This document shows positions 45,703-58,424 of a stretch of 64,000 bases of DNA, one piece after another. The number at the start of each line of letters is the position of its first letter. Position 1 is the stretch's first letter. Source of the DNA: Armigeres subalbatus (lineage: Eukaryota; Arthropoda; Insecta; Diptera; Culicidae). Made by a program: the position numbers and the translations under genes. Where the stretch lies: contig NW_026942891.1 of assembly GCF_024139115.2 (NCBI RefSeq), positions 354,652-418,651 on the forward strand, read 5' to 3'. Below the pieces are notes generated by a model. The model worked only from the letters and a program-made list of their open reading frames with translations, made no database searches and was not told the DNA's origin.

Positions 45703-45727
45703 NNNNNNNNNNNNNNNNNNNNNNNNN
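45703..45727. other. Assembly gap, 25 N
   Basis: Twenty-five unknown bases. The sequence to the right begins inside a LINE, so the gap size and the join may not be real. Confidence 0.99.
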
Positions 45728-46952
45728 CGCTGGTTCGAGCACTTCGAACAACTTTTCAAGTCCCAACCAGGCTATCACCACCTCGGCATGATCTGGGATC
45801 CGATGAACACGTGTCAATAAGCTCCATCACTGCTAGAGATTCAAACAGCCATCCAAAGCATGAAATCGAATAAAGCCAGGGTCGACCGCATATCAGCGAG
45901 ATCTCAAAGCTGGCCCATGACATCCGCTCAACTACTGCATCGTTTATTTCGTAATATCTGGGACACCGCAACATTCCCGGTCGACTGGATGCAGGGTATC
46001 TTAGTGATAAGCCCAAAAGGGTGACCTGACTGTATGCGATAACGGCGAGGCATTATGTTGCTGTGTACCGTTCTCAAGTTCTGCAAAATTATCCTAGCCC
46101 GGATCGGAGAAGATCGATGGACTCTCCGGCGGCAGAAGCCGGATTCCGTGCCGGAAGATCCTGTGTGGACTCATTGTCACGCCCGCATCATTTTGGAGCA
46201 GGTCAACGAATTCCAAGAGTCCTTTACTTGGCATTCATTGATACGAAAAGCTTTCGACCGGCTCAATCACAGAATATGGGGCGCCCTGAGACGCAAGGGG
46301 TTCCTGAGAAAATCATCGGCCCCACTGAAGCACAGTGAGGCCTTTCTGTAGAGTGCTGACAATGGTCTGTCGACCCATCCGGGTCGTAGCTGGTGTGGAA
46401 GGATGTATTCTTTAACTGTTACGTTCCTCATCGTAATCGATGAGATTCTGGTAGATGCGATTGACCGTGAACCAAACCGGGCTGTTATGGCAGCCATAAC
46501 CATGGAGCACCTAAACGACTTCGAATTGGCGGATGACGTTGCACTACTGCGCAACGGCGCTCTGATATGCAGAGTAAGCTCAACGACCTTGCGATCGCCT
46601 TCCTCGGCAGGTATATCAACGCAACAAAACCAAATCGTTGGATGTAAACACGGTGACCTTCCAGTTCACAGTAGCCGGGCAACCAGTGAGAATGTTGAAA
46701 GCTTTCAATATCTTGGTAGCCAAGGCGTCAGACGGCGGACCAAGATCGACATAGCGCACGGATCAAGAAAGCAAGGGCTGCCTTTGCGAGGATCTGGAAA
46801 ACAGGGATAAGTGAACGCACCAAAATACGAATTTTCAACTTAACGTGAAATCTGTGCTGTTATACGCTAGCGAAACATGATGTATCAGTGGAGAAATACT
46901 CAACGGCTGCAGGTGTTCATTAACAGATGCCTGCGGTATATACCCGGCCCAG
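45728..46952 (+). mobile_element. Family A LINE, reverse transcriptase part (copy A4), indel-ridden
   Basis: Aligns to about 13302-14610 of copy A2, from the TTCGAACAACTTTT block through CGTGCCGGAAGATCCTGTG and GGCGGATGACGTTGCACTAC (catalytic LADD, about 46530) to GCGGTATATACCCGG. It carries dozens of one- to four-base deletions relative to A2, far more than A1 or A3. Both ends are truncated; the left end is the gap. Confidence 0.9.
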
Positions 46953-47430
46953 GCCTACAAGCAACATGCAATTGAACGAAGCATACTGATTTTCGTGTCT
47001 CTGTATTAGAACAAAAACTTTGTCTGGCTGTTAACAATTGGGTTATAGGCTATTTTGTTCACAGTTCGTTTACTTGGTAGGCTCAGGCCTATATAACACT
47101 TTACGGAACCATGGTTCTTTGTGATATATACAATCAATATCATTTATTTTTTTAGTAAGTAAGAGAGGGGTAGAAGCCAGCGTATTCGTGGTGAGGTTAG
47201 GTTAGTTTACAATGTTTAAGGATGGACGGGGCTAAGGATGTTGGATCAGGGAATTTCAGCTTCTCAACCGGGCATTTGGCGTCAGGGACGATGTGGTGTG
47301 TCGTCGTGCTCAAGGAATGGTTTGACTGGGAGCATCTTCCGGATGACAAGAGCTATGGTGCTCTACGGAACAGAAAGCAGAGACTAAATACAAAAAAAAC
47401 TTTGGAGAAAGAAAAAAAACAAACTAAGGG
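46953..47430. other. No feature recognised
   Basis: Starts with an inverted match to 18762-18795. A 91-codon frame at 47222-47497 has no motif. Confidence 0.4.
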
Positions 47431-47608
47431 AAATGACGGCTTTGGCAGGTTTTGTTCTATTATTGTCAGGGGGGTTTTTGTTGACCAAATTTTATGAAAT
47501 TTGGCCTCAATACTCTTTGATATTCAAATTGGCCAAATTTGAGCATAATTTGTTATAGATAACCCCCCTGCCAATAATAGAACAAAACCTGCCAAAACAA
47601 TCATTTCG
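47431..47608. repeat. Short inverted repeat, 48-bp arms (hairpin or MITE)
   Basis: The left arm 47431-47476 and right arm 47561-47608 are complementary with few mismatches, including a shared AGGTTTTGTTCTATTATTG run followed by CAGGGGGGTT. An 84-bp loop separates them. Could be a MITE remnant or a hairpin RNA source. Confidence 0.75.
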
Positions 47609-47759
47609 CCTATTAGGTTTTGATGTCAGAAGCACAAAGAAAACTATAAATGGCGTGCATATAGACCACATTACGATCTCCCAAAACACCTCGAACTTCC
47701 CTGAAGGGTTGTTTACCTCGGGCCACTAGGGTATCCAGTAAGGGGTATTGGCTATTGAG

Positions 47760-47928
47760 ATTATTCTTCTTCTTCTTCATTGGTTTTACATCACCCACTG
47801 GGGCGTTGCCGCCTCGCAGCTTAGTGTTCATCAAGCACTTCCACAGTTATTTACCGCGAGGTTTTTAAGCCAAGTTACCATTTCTGCATTCGTATATCAT
47901 GAGGAAGTCAGGCAAGTCGAGACAATAT
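47760..47928 (-). mobile_element. Feilai-like SINE, truncated, minus strand
   Basis: Contains the (CTT)n tail complement, CCTCGCAGCTTAGTGTTCA, CACTTCCACAGTTAT, CGCGAGGTTTTTAAGCCA and GCATTCGTATATCATGAGG. The tRNA-like head with boxes A and B is missing. Confidence 0.8.
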
Positions 47929-47934
47929 ATATTC

Positions 47935-50240
47935 TTTAGGAGTTTCTTTGGGAATTGCTCAAGGAATTCGTACGAAGATATTTGAAAATTTGTCCTAGAA
48001 TTTTGGAAAGAAATGGCGAAGGAAATTCTATTAATAGATGAAGCTCCTAGGTATTTGAATGTCTTATGGATACCTGAAAAAAAATCCAATGCAATTGTTA
48101 AAATAATTTCAGAACAAATTTTATTGAATTTTTTAAAAGTATGTATGTGTGCACGTAGTTATCCACTATCCTGGATTGAGTCTTGGTCTACATACGGCTC
48201 CACCCAGTAGTGTTATTAATTAATTATAGTCGAATTTAATTACCATTCTGCTTTCAATGCACTGCTGTATGAAGGGCAAAAAACGGAGGTAAGGGCCCGT
48301 CAGCAGAGACACTTACGCGAAGTCTGCGGGATATAGAGAGAATTTCCTTTCCATAGTGTAATCCAGCAGACTAATAAACAGGTTCGCTATTCTTTTTAAG
48401 CTTTCCAAGGGATGGCTTTTTTGAGGAGGGCACGTCAAATCTATTGCAATTGTGGGGAAAATTACAGATCAACATGAGTAGAAATTTTTAAAAGTATTTC
48501 AAAAAGAATTTCTGAAGGAATTCCTGATGGAATTGTCAGAAATAATCTTAGATAAAAATTTGAAGAAATTTCCAGAAGAATTCATTAAGAAAATTTTTAA
48601 TGTCCTAAGAAGTTTCGAAGCAATTCCAAGAGAAAATTTTAAAGAAAAACCTGGTTTCATTTGTAGAGGGTTTTTAAAGGAATTCCTGGAAAAATTCCCA
48701 ATTGAGTTCTTCACGGAATTTTTGATACTAGAATGAGTTTCTTGATGACTTACCAAATTAATTCCTGAATGTATTTCCTAGGGAATTATTTAAGGTATTT
48801 ACGAAAAAAAACTATAGAAATTTTCGAAGAAACTCCTGCAGTAAATTTCCAAGGAATTCTTAAGAAAACCCGCAATAAGTATCGGCAATCTCGATATTTT
48901 GGGAGTTTTCTTGGCATGTAGTTTTGATTTTAGAGTCAAAATTGTGTTTGTTTTACTACTGTCCGGACTTTCGAAGAAATTCCTGGATAAATTATAGAAA
49001 TTTCTATGTAAATTCCAAAAGCTATTTGTTTGGAAAATCCACTAAAAATTCCTTCGTAAATTCCTTCGGATGTTCCTTCAGAAATTCATTAAACAATGCT
49101 GTTAGAAAATAAACCTTTTTGAGTTTTTTTTATTTTATTCCTTTAAAAATTGAGTTGGAAATTCCTCCAGGATTTTCTTCAAAAATCTCTTTAAAAAAGT
49201 CACCAGGAACTATTTTGGACATTCCTCCAGGGATTCTTTCAGAAAACCCTCCGGAGAGGGCTTTGTATTTTTTTCAGAAATTTCTTTGGAGCTTCCTCCA
49301 GGAAGTCCTTAGGAAATTTCTTCAGTAAACCATACAACATGCAGAAATAATTCCGGAAATAATTTTAATTTGTATGAATTTCTAAAGAAATTTTCGAAGA
49401 AATTTCCAAAGGTATTTGAATGTTAAACTTATTTTCAATTAAAAGAACACTTATACAACGACCTTAAAAAAATGAAGGAATATACAAACGAAAATTCCAA
49501 ACATTTCCTAAAAGAATTTCTGACAAGATTCCCTAAAGAATTCTTAAAGGAATTTTAAAATAAATTTTCGAAGGTTCACAGGAATTTCTAGTACAGTTGC
49601 TAAAGGAATTTTCGGAGGAATGTGCGGAAGAATTCCTATAGGAAATTGGGAAAGAATTCCTGGAGAACGTTCGAAATAAATCTCAAAGGGAAATTTCGAA
49701 AGAATACTAAAAATATCTTCGTAGAGTTTCCGAAGAAATTCTTTGAGGAATTACTGGAATAATTTCTATTAGATATTCCTAAAAGGACTGAAGGAAGTTC
49801 TAAAAAAAATCCTACATCAAATTCCGAACAATTTCTCCTGAAGAGATTCCCGAATGTATTCCTAAAACAGTGTCCGTGGGTATTCCTATAGAAATTCTTG
49901 AAGGATTTTCCATGGGTATTTTTCCAAGGAATTCCTAAAGGAATTTTCAAGGGAATTCCTAAAACAGTTTTCGAATGAATTTCTGAAGAAAATCCCTTCG
50001 TAAAAGACTTCGTAAAGGAATTTCCGAAGCATTTCCAAAACGATTTCAAGGAAATTCCCAAAGGACCTTTGGAGAAATTTCGGAAAGAATTCTCGAAAAA
50101 ATACTCAAATAAAATTTCAAAGGAATTCTTGGAGGAAGTTCTGAAGGAATTCATTTGGGAAATTCTAAATTAATTCTTGGAATTCCTTTTTTGATTTTCT
50201 GAGGAATATCTTTAGCAATTTCTAAACGAATTTCTGGATT
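47935..50240. repeat. Decayed 12-bp repeat arrays with strand flips
   Basis: Purine-rich-strand blocks at 48480-48720 (GAAGGAATTCCTGATGG), pyrimidine-rich blocks at 48970-49330 (CCTTCGGATGTTCCTTCAG), and purine-rich blocks again at 49380-50190 (GGAATTCCTAAAGGAATTTT). Non-repeat sequence lies at 48120-48470. The 172-codon minus frame at 49636-50154 is low-complexity Phe/Ser/Asn and not a gene. Confidence 0.75.
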
Positions 50241-50516
50241 TATATACGAAGTATTTTCCAATAAACTTATGTGGTGTGATACGGCAATGTCCTAGTTGAG
50301 GATGTAATGTAAACTTTTACTGTGGAGATGCAGGATACAAGCATCAGTCTGACGTTAGCCAGCAATTGCACAAAAATTAAATTCAAAAAAAGCAGCCTTG
50401 CAACCTGATTTTTTTCCCAACTCAAAATTTTTCACGCCGATTCACGCCGCCGCCGCCGCCACCGAACACTGCTCACGGCGTGACGCCGTTCACAAATACT
50501 TCGGCGCACAGGTCTA
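50241..50516. other. No gene; short GCC run
   Basis: Holds CGCCGCCGCCGCCGCC near 50445 followed by GACGCCG-type sequence. Otherwise nothing recognised. Confidence 0.5.
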
Positions 50517-50790
50517 CTGGGAAAGTGCTATTCTATAAAATGGAGAAAGTGTGAGACGAGTTGATAATGGGTTTTTAAATGAACGCATTTGCCCTGTGTA
50601 ATGTGAACAGAGGTGATAATGCCTTCTTAAAATGGACGCGTTCACCAGGCTTAAAGCGAAAAGATTTGAAAATGCCTGTTTCTAATAAACACGTTTGCCC
50701 AGTATAAAGCGAACAGAAGAGATAACACATTCTTTCAATGATCACGTTTGCAGGGTATAACGAATCAATGCCTGTTCCTCGCTACTTTGG
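50517..50790 (+). repeat. 53-54-bp tandem repeat, about four units
   Basis: Units start at about 50581, 50635, 50689 and 50742 with (A/C)ACG(C/T)(A/G)TTTGCC-like heads and GAACAGA-like middles; a diverged unit precedes them. The same family occurs inverted at 53478-53577 and 53740-53775, so it forms arms around the 3-kb block between. Confidence 0.7.
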
Positions 50791-51144
50791 CGAACAGAAG
50801 AGATCCTCTCATTCTTGTTGCCATGCCCTTCTTGTCACATTTCGAGAGCCGTCTCAAGCCTAGTTGACGTGGGCTAAAATTATTACCTCAGCTTTAACAG
50901 TCTTCAAAGGTAGCACATGATATGATTACTGTCGTAATCCTCGGCAGTACGAATCTACGATCAAAATTCTGGTAAAAAAATCTGTAACTTGATCGACTGA
51001 AGTCGCCCTGCTATTGAATAAGTCGTAAATCGAGTATTAATCTTCAACATGAATTATAAATAAATTTTATTGATTAACTTTTGTTCATTGAAATAAATTA
51101 TAAACTTGAAATCAAGACGTGGTCTAAGTCTCAGAATCGATGTA

Positions 51145-52228
51145 CAGTGGTGTGTTTGGCGAAAATCGTAAACTTTTTTTTTACTTTTTTGGGGTTTTAC
51201 TTTTTGGCATCAGTGTTTTCAGGAATAAATTTTACAAAAATATGACGCATCGAATAACGAAAAGTTGTAGTTTTTGCCACAGGGGGCGCTGCAAAATGTA
51301 ACTTCTAAAGGATTTATAAATATGATGTCTTTGGCAAAGTTGTAATGTAAATTATTATATTTTTTTGCTGAAGACACCGAGTATCCATCAATCATCGTTT
51401 TTGAAATACGAGCGTTTTTATGGAAAGACCCTAAAAACAGTTTTTGTAGATATTTTCGAAACTAACAGTCTCAGATCAATACAATTTCCTACAAAAATGT
51501 ATATATAATCAAAACAGACCACTTCTGGAAAGTACCAGGGATATTTTTGCAAACTTCGTGATGAAAATTTCTGGCGATTAACTGCATGTTGATTTTTACG
51601 CTCATATGTCAGCGCCTGAATGCTGGCAGCGGCGAGTAGAAAACCAGTCACTGCTTGTGTTACATAGCTATGTGTATTATGTTAGGATGTTAATTTATCC
51701 TTTCTCCCGCACAGCGAATGGCGTCAGATGGTGTGGTGAAATCTAAATTATTATATAAATATCAGTTGAAAATATCGATTTATGAAAATTAGAAATGCTT
51801 GTTTGGATACACGTGGAAACAGACATAGTTATACGGCTATGAAACTACAAACCAAATATTATAAATCCTGTGGGAATTTTCTTGCCGCAATTTGCCCCTC
51901 TGTCGCAAGTCTTCTAATATCACTATTTTTGACCTTAAATTGCCGATATCAAGTCATGTTTGCAAAAAAAACCTCCCCGGTATCTTCCAGAAGTGGTCTA
52001 TTTTGATTATAAATATGTACATTTTTGTAGAACGAAAATATCTTCAAGAACTGTTTTTTAGGGTCTTTCCATAAAAAGCGCCCGTATTTCAAGAAAGATG
52101 ATAGATAGACACTCGGTGACTTTAGCAAAACAAATTATAATAATTTACACTACAACTTTGCCAAGGACACCATATTTAAAAATCTTGCATATTGCCATAT
52201 TTTTGTAGGATTTATTCCCGCACCACTG
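51145..52228. mobile_element. About 1.1-kb foldback element, CAGTGGTG termini
   Basis: Left terminus CAGTGGTGTG (51145); right terminus is the complement CACCACTG (ends 52228). The arms are inverted over about 300-400 bp: GGAATAAATTTTAC and the complement of GGAATAAATCCTAC, GCAAAGTTGTA, CACCGAGT, GGAAAGACCCTAAAA and CCACTTCTGGAA are all present on both sides in mirrored order. TA precedes the left end, but the right flank is TG, so a mariner-type origin is only suggested. No transposase. Confidence 0.7.
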
Positions 52229-52229
52229 T

Positions 52230-53426
<1,197 letters not shown>

Positions 53427-53669
53427 TATAAAGCTGTGCTAAATATTTTCTTTTGCTGTTGAAAAAATCGATGAGCTTTAAAGAAGGCATTGTTTTCACT
53501 GTTCGCTTCATGCCGGACAGATGCGTTAATTGCGAGAAAGCATTATCTCCTCGCTCGTACAATAGCACTTTCCCAGAAAATAAGATTATAATGGCGTAGA
53601 ATGATAGTCCAAGTTAATTACACGTAAATTTTAAATGTTGGTTAAACAGAGTCTTTATTCTTGGTAATG

Positions 53670-53745
53670 GCTTTTGGGGTACTGTACCATTCGGGGTAGT
53701 GGCCTTCGGGGTTAGAATTCGAGGTAGTGGGGTTGAGCCACCGGC
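53670..53745 (+). repeat. Short GGGGTA(C/G)TG repeats
   Basis: Imperfect units ATTCGGGGTAGTGGC of about 15-18 bp; the same family as 55925-56020. Confidence 0.6.
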
Positions 53746-54152
53746 AAACGTGTTCATTTAAAGAAGGCTGATTTACCCACTCAACACATAACCGTATACG
53801 ATGCTAGAGTGGAGGAGATGTGGTGGTGATATAAGTACATGTGGTATGGGGAAGTATGTACCTATATCGCCTCAACTTTCGCATTTTATATGACATCATA
53901 TACGATCTTGTGTTGACTGGGTACTTCATTTCGTAGAAAGGTACTTTTTCAGGTTATAATGGGGTAGAATGACGGTTAAAGTTAAGTGATGCATTTCTCT
54001 TCGTGAAAAAATCACTGAAATGAAGAAAACTCAGTTGAAGTTAATAAGAGGAAAAATCAAAACTGTTGGTTAAATAGAATCTTTAGTGCATTTCTCTAAT
54101 GAAATATTTTTATTTTGCAATACATCGATATCTGTTGGTGTTAAACATAATA
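53746..54152. other. Flank with one diverged direct repeat
   Basis: The block TTATAATGG(G/C)GTAGAATGA ... GTTGGTTAAA(T/C)AGA(A/G)TCTTTA at about 53955-54090 repeats 53586-53660. No gene seen. Confidence 0.45.
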
Positions 54153-55912
54153 CAGTCGCGATTCGCTGGTTGGGTCACGACGCACAGAAGGACCAATCTT
54201 CAAAAAGACGGTCAAAAACCATTTTTTCAAAACGATCCAAATTGAAAACTTGAGTTATGGGTTGTTAGTAGAATACTTGACGATGAAGTAAACATAGTTT
54301 TGAGTCATTTTATTCGGGTGGATCATACCTTTACAGTCAATACAAGTTGAGCATGTTGTCGATTTTTAATTCTGTTAAATCTTGTAACATTTATCTTACT
54401 GCTCCATTATGTTGGCCACAACGTATACATCATCCAAACCTATTATATTTGGCACCATTACAAAGTGTAGTCCAAAAACTAATAAAGCCACGCATATACG
54501 ATCGTAAATTATTTTTGATCGCGCAGAAAGTACTCGGTCTTTATTATGTATAAAATTATTATTGTATTATCTTCTTGCTGTATTCATTGTGAAATTCAAA
54601 AAGGTACCCATCGGTACCCATCAATGAAATTCATACTGTAGTTTCATTTTTTTGTCAGGAATCCAATCCTGCAGAAATTAGGTTCCGCCACCCTCCGCCC
54701 GCAAAGTTATTTTGGTTTTACTGACAGTGGTCGTTTCGGTCTTGCCAATCAATTTTGATAAAAAGCAACGCACAATATGTTTCTCTTCTCCTTCTACTTC
54801 TCATTTGCCCCAATACAATGATGCGACATCAGCTGAAAATTGTCTAGGGGTCGTACACTTATTACGTAAGCGTTATTTTTGAGTTTTTCAACATCCCTCC
54901 CTTCATGTAAGATTTCTTACATACAAATGATTTTTTATTTATGGGTAAAACGACAGTTCCCCTCCCCCATAAGGGCATGCGTAATATGTGTACGCCCCCT
55001 AGTACCATTTGGTCTCGTGTCACTTCATACTTTAAGGAAATTCCACGTGATCATGAGTTTTACAGGCACTTGCGTACTCATTACAGGCACTTGAAAATAT
55101 TGTTATAGGAAGTAGGACAAACTATCAAGTCATGTCATGTTTAGTCGCAATGCAGGGAGATTATCTTGTTTGACCCCTACATCTGATTTTCCATACTTAC
55201 TCTGTAAAAAGATCATGAGTTTTTCACATGAACCGTAATATCAAGAAACGATTTGCGCCTCTACAGCTTTACTTTGTGTGACGATACAAAATCCATTCTA
55301 TATGTTTACAATTTCTAATAATGGAATACAATTTTACGTTAGCACTGCAGTGAGGTGGCAGAAATTGGTAATTAAAGGTAGCAGTTAATATCTATGAAAG
55401 TGCTCATAGAAATAGAACTCTACACTGACGGCGCCAGCCATTGATATTTGATGAGGCACCACTTGTTGCAAGCACGTTGTCTTTGAGAACGTTAGCGTGC
55501 TTGCGACGACTGGTGACCCGCCTCTCGTTCCGGTAGTGGATCCCTAGCTTGCGGGTCGATGATGCCAAGAAGATAAACCATTCATTCAATGAAATATCAT
55601 AATATGTGGCCTGCTAGACCATTTTATTCACTTCTAACATTTTTGACCGTCTTTTTTGGAATTGGTCCCACTGTGCGACGTCGACTTAACTAACGAATTC
55701 GGTTTTTTAGTTGGGTCAACTGACAACCATTTGAACACGTGTGTTTCAACTTGAACATCACAAATGATGTCCAGTAACGCTCAATCCCGTTTTCCGTGTT
55801 TACATTGAATTTTGACGTACGGTTGCTTTTTAATTGGGCCATCTCACAACCAGCGGAGGCCCAACTAAAAAGTGACCCAAGTATTAAAATCCCAACCAGC
55901 GAATTTCGACTG
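54153..55912. mobile_element. TA-flanked inverted-repeat element, mariner/Tc1-type, no transposase
   Basis: Left end CAGTCGCGATTCGCTGG; right end is the complement of CAGTCGAAATTCGCTGG. TA is present on both sides (54151-54152 and 55913-55914). Subterminal blocks (GGACCAAT and AAAAAGACGGTCAAAAA) are also mirrored at about 54191-54220 and 55645-55670. TA duplication and CAGT termini are the habit of Tc1/mariner elements. The interior has no transposase motif; the longest frame is about 71 codons. Confidence 0.75.
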
Positions 55913-55924
55913 TAATAGGATACT

Positions 55925-56020
55925 GATGGCCTTTCGGGGTAATGGTTTCCAGGCTACTGTCCCATTAGCGGTAATGGCATGCTGGGTAATGGCATTCGGG
56001 GTACTGACATTCGGGTTAAT
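55925..56020 (+). repeat. GGCATTCGGGGTAATGG short tandem repeat
   Basis: Four or five imperfect units of about 18-20 bp between two inverted-repeat elements. Confidence 0.7.
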
Positions 56021-56314
56021 ACAGGGGTTAGACAAAAAGGTTGAGATAGGCAAAAAATTGTCGAAGTTCAAATCAGCATAACTTTGCGTAGCATGATCCG
56101 ATTTTGATCAAACTGGGACCATCGGACGCGGAAACTCTTCTAGTATATTGGCCCTATGCGAAACCTCTGATTGGACCTTGGCCACCGGTGGTGTTCCGGG
56201 TTTTCCGAGGGTATGTTAAAAATGTATTTTTTCTGCTGCTTGTCATTTTATATGACGTTTGCTGCCATCATGTTTTATGTTTTCCCCAGAAACTAGAACT
56301 TATATGCTGACCAA

Positions 56315-57760
56315 GCACTGGCTAGAGCGCTGCACTGGGTGATTACCAAGGTTTGGGAGGATGAGGTTCTGCCGCAGGAGTGGATGGAAGGTGTCGTGTG
56401 TCCCATCTACAAAAAGGGCGATAAGCTGGATTGTAGCAACTACCGCGCAATCACATTGCTGAACGCCGCCTACAAGGTACTCTCCCAAATTTTATGCCGT
56501 CGACTAACACCTATTGCAAGAGAGTTCGTGGGGCAGTACCAGGCGGGATTTATGGGTGAACGCTCTACCACAGACCAGGTGTTCGCCATACGTCAGGTAT
56601 TGCAGAAATGCCGCGAATACAACGTGCCCACACATCATCTATTTATCGACTTCAAAGCCGCATATGATACAATCGATCGGGACCAGCTATGGCAGCTAAT
56701 GCACGAAAACGGATTTCCGGATAAACTGATACGGTTGATCAAGGCGACGATGGATCGGGTGATGTGCGTAGTTCGAGTTTCAGGGGCATTCTGAGTCCCT
56801 TCGAAACCCGTAGAGGGTTACGGCAAGGTGATGGTCTTTCGTGTCTGCTATTCAACATCGCTTTGGAGGGAGTAATACGAAGGGCAGGGATTGACACGAG
56901 TGGTACGATTTTCACGAAGTCCGTCCAGTTATTTGGTTTCGCCGACGACATTGATATCATGGCACGTAACTTTGAGAGGATGGAGGAAGCCTGCATCAGA
57001 CTGAAAAGCGAAGCTAAACGGATTGGACTAGTCATCAACACGTCGAAGACGAAGTACATGATAGGAAGAGGCTCAAGAGAGGTCAATGTGAGCCACCCAC
57101 CACGAGTTTCTATCGGTGGTGACGAAATCGAGGTGGTTGAAGAATTCGTGTACTTGGGCTCACTGGTGACCGCCGATAACGATACCAGCAGAGAAATTCG
57201 GAGACGCATAGTGGCTGGAAATCGTACGTACTTTGGACTCCGCAAGACGCTCCGATCGAATAGAGTTCGCCGCCGTACCAAACTGACTATCTACAAAACG
57301 CTTATAAGACCGGTAGTTCTCTACGGACACGAGACCTGGACGATGCTCGTGGAGGACCAACGCGCACTGGGAGTTTTCGAAAGGAAAGTGTTGCGTACCA
57401 TCTATGGTGGGTTGCAGATGGCGGACGGTACGTGGAGGAGGCGAATGAACCACGAGTTGCATCAGCTGTTGGGAGAACCATCCATCGTTCACACCGCGAA
57501 AATCGGAAGACTGCGGTGGGCCGGGCACGTAGCCAGAATGTCGGACAGTAATCCGGTGAAAATGGTTCTCGACAACGATCCGACGGGAACAAGAAGGCGA
57601 GGTGCACAGCGGGCAAGGTGGATCGATCAGGTGGAGGACGACTTGCGGACCCTCTGCAGACTGCGTGGTTGGCGAAGTGCAGCCATGAACCGAGCTGAAT
57701 GGAGAAGTCTTTTATGTGCAGCACAGGCCACTCCGGCCTTAGTCTGATGATAAATAAAAA
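56315..57760 (+). mobile_element. Family B RTE LINE, 5'-truncated (copy B2), with target duplication
   Basis: Inserted in the left arm of the foldback element, with the 11-bp direct repeat ATGCTGACCAA at 56304-56314 and 57761-57771. It starts inside the reverse transcriptase (GCACTGGCTAGAGCG) and ends in TGATGATAAATAAAAA. 5' truncation is the usual product of incomplete target-primed reverse transcription. Confidence 0.95.
56339..57747 (+). pseudogene. Family B reverse transcriptase and C-terminus, one frameshift (B2)
   Basis: Frame 1 (56339-56794) carries [54 protein letters not shown] and FIDFKAAYDTIDRDQLW. A one-base deletion at about 56791 (GCATTCTGAGT versus GCAATCTCGAGT in B3) creates TGA. 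Frame 2 (56764-57747) continues with RRGLRQGDGLSCLLFNIALE, FGFADDIDIMARNF (catalytic block at about 56933), GLVINTSKTKYMIGRG and FVYLGSLVTADNDTSREIRR. The C-terminal region has HETWTMLVEDQRALG, RLRWAGHVARM and TRRRGAQRARWIDQVEDD. Apart from that shift the sequence is clean, so the copy is young. The endonuclease is absent. Confidence 0.95.
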
Positions 57761-58424
57761 ATGCTGACCAATGCTGGCTGCAGATCGAAAATCCGTTAGG
57801 TATACGCAGAGATATGGGCATTTTCGTGAAAACGATACGGAATTGGCCATACAGCCTGAACAAATGTCAGTTTCGCAGAACTTCCGGAACCTGTTACAAA
57901 TTGGTCAAAGAGTCTTACAGTCCTCAAAATATATCTCTAATAAAGTTCCTATATTCATCGTCTTGGGAAAACATGAATTTTGACACCCATATATGTATGG
58001 TTCCAGATGGTGCCAAAACCGGCCCCTCCTGGGAAGCCCATGGAACCTGCTGTAAAGGTGGCAGTGAACACTATCATTCTGGAAATGTTTCTGTAATCAT
58101 CGTCTCGCAAATCCATGAAGTCAGATACTCATATTTGCATTATTCCGATCTGTTATCATTTCATCATGTTCCCGGTACCGTTTTTACGGAAATGGCCGTA
58201 TCTCTGGGTAGTTTAGATGGATTCTCGATCTACAGCCACCATTGGCCGGCATATTAGTTCTAGTTTTCGGAGAAAGCATAAAACATGATGAAAGTTAACG
58301 TCACATAAAATGACAAGCAGTGAAAAAAATGCATCTTGAATATGCTCTCGGAAAACCCGGAACATTTCCGGTGGCCAAGGACCAATCTCAGGTTTTGCAG
58401 GGGGACACTATAATAGAAGAGTAT

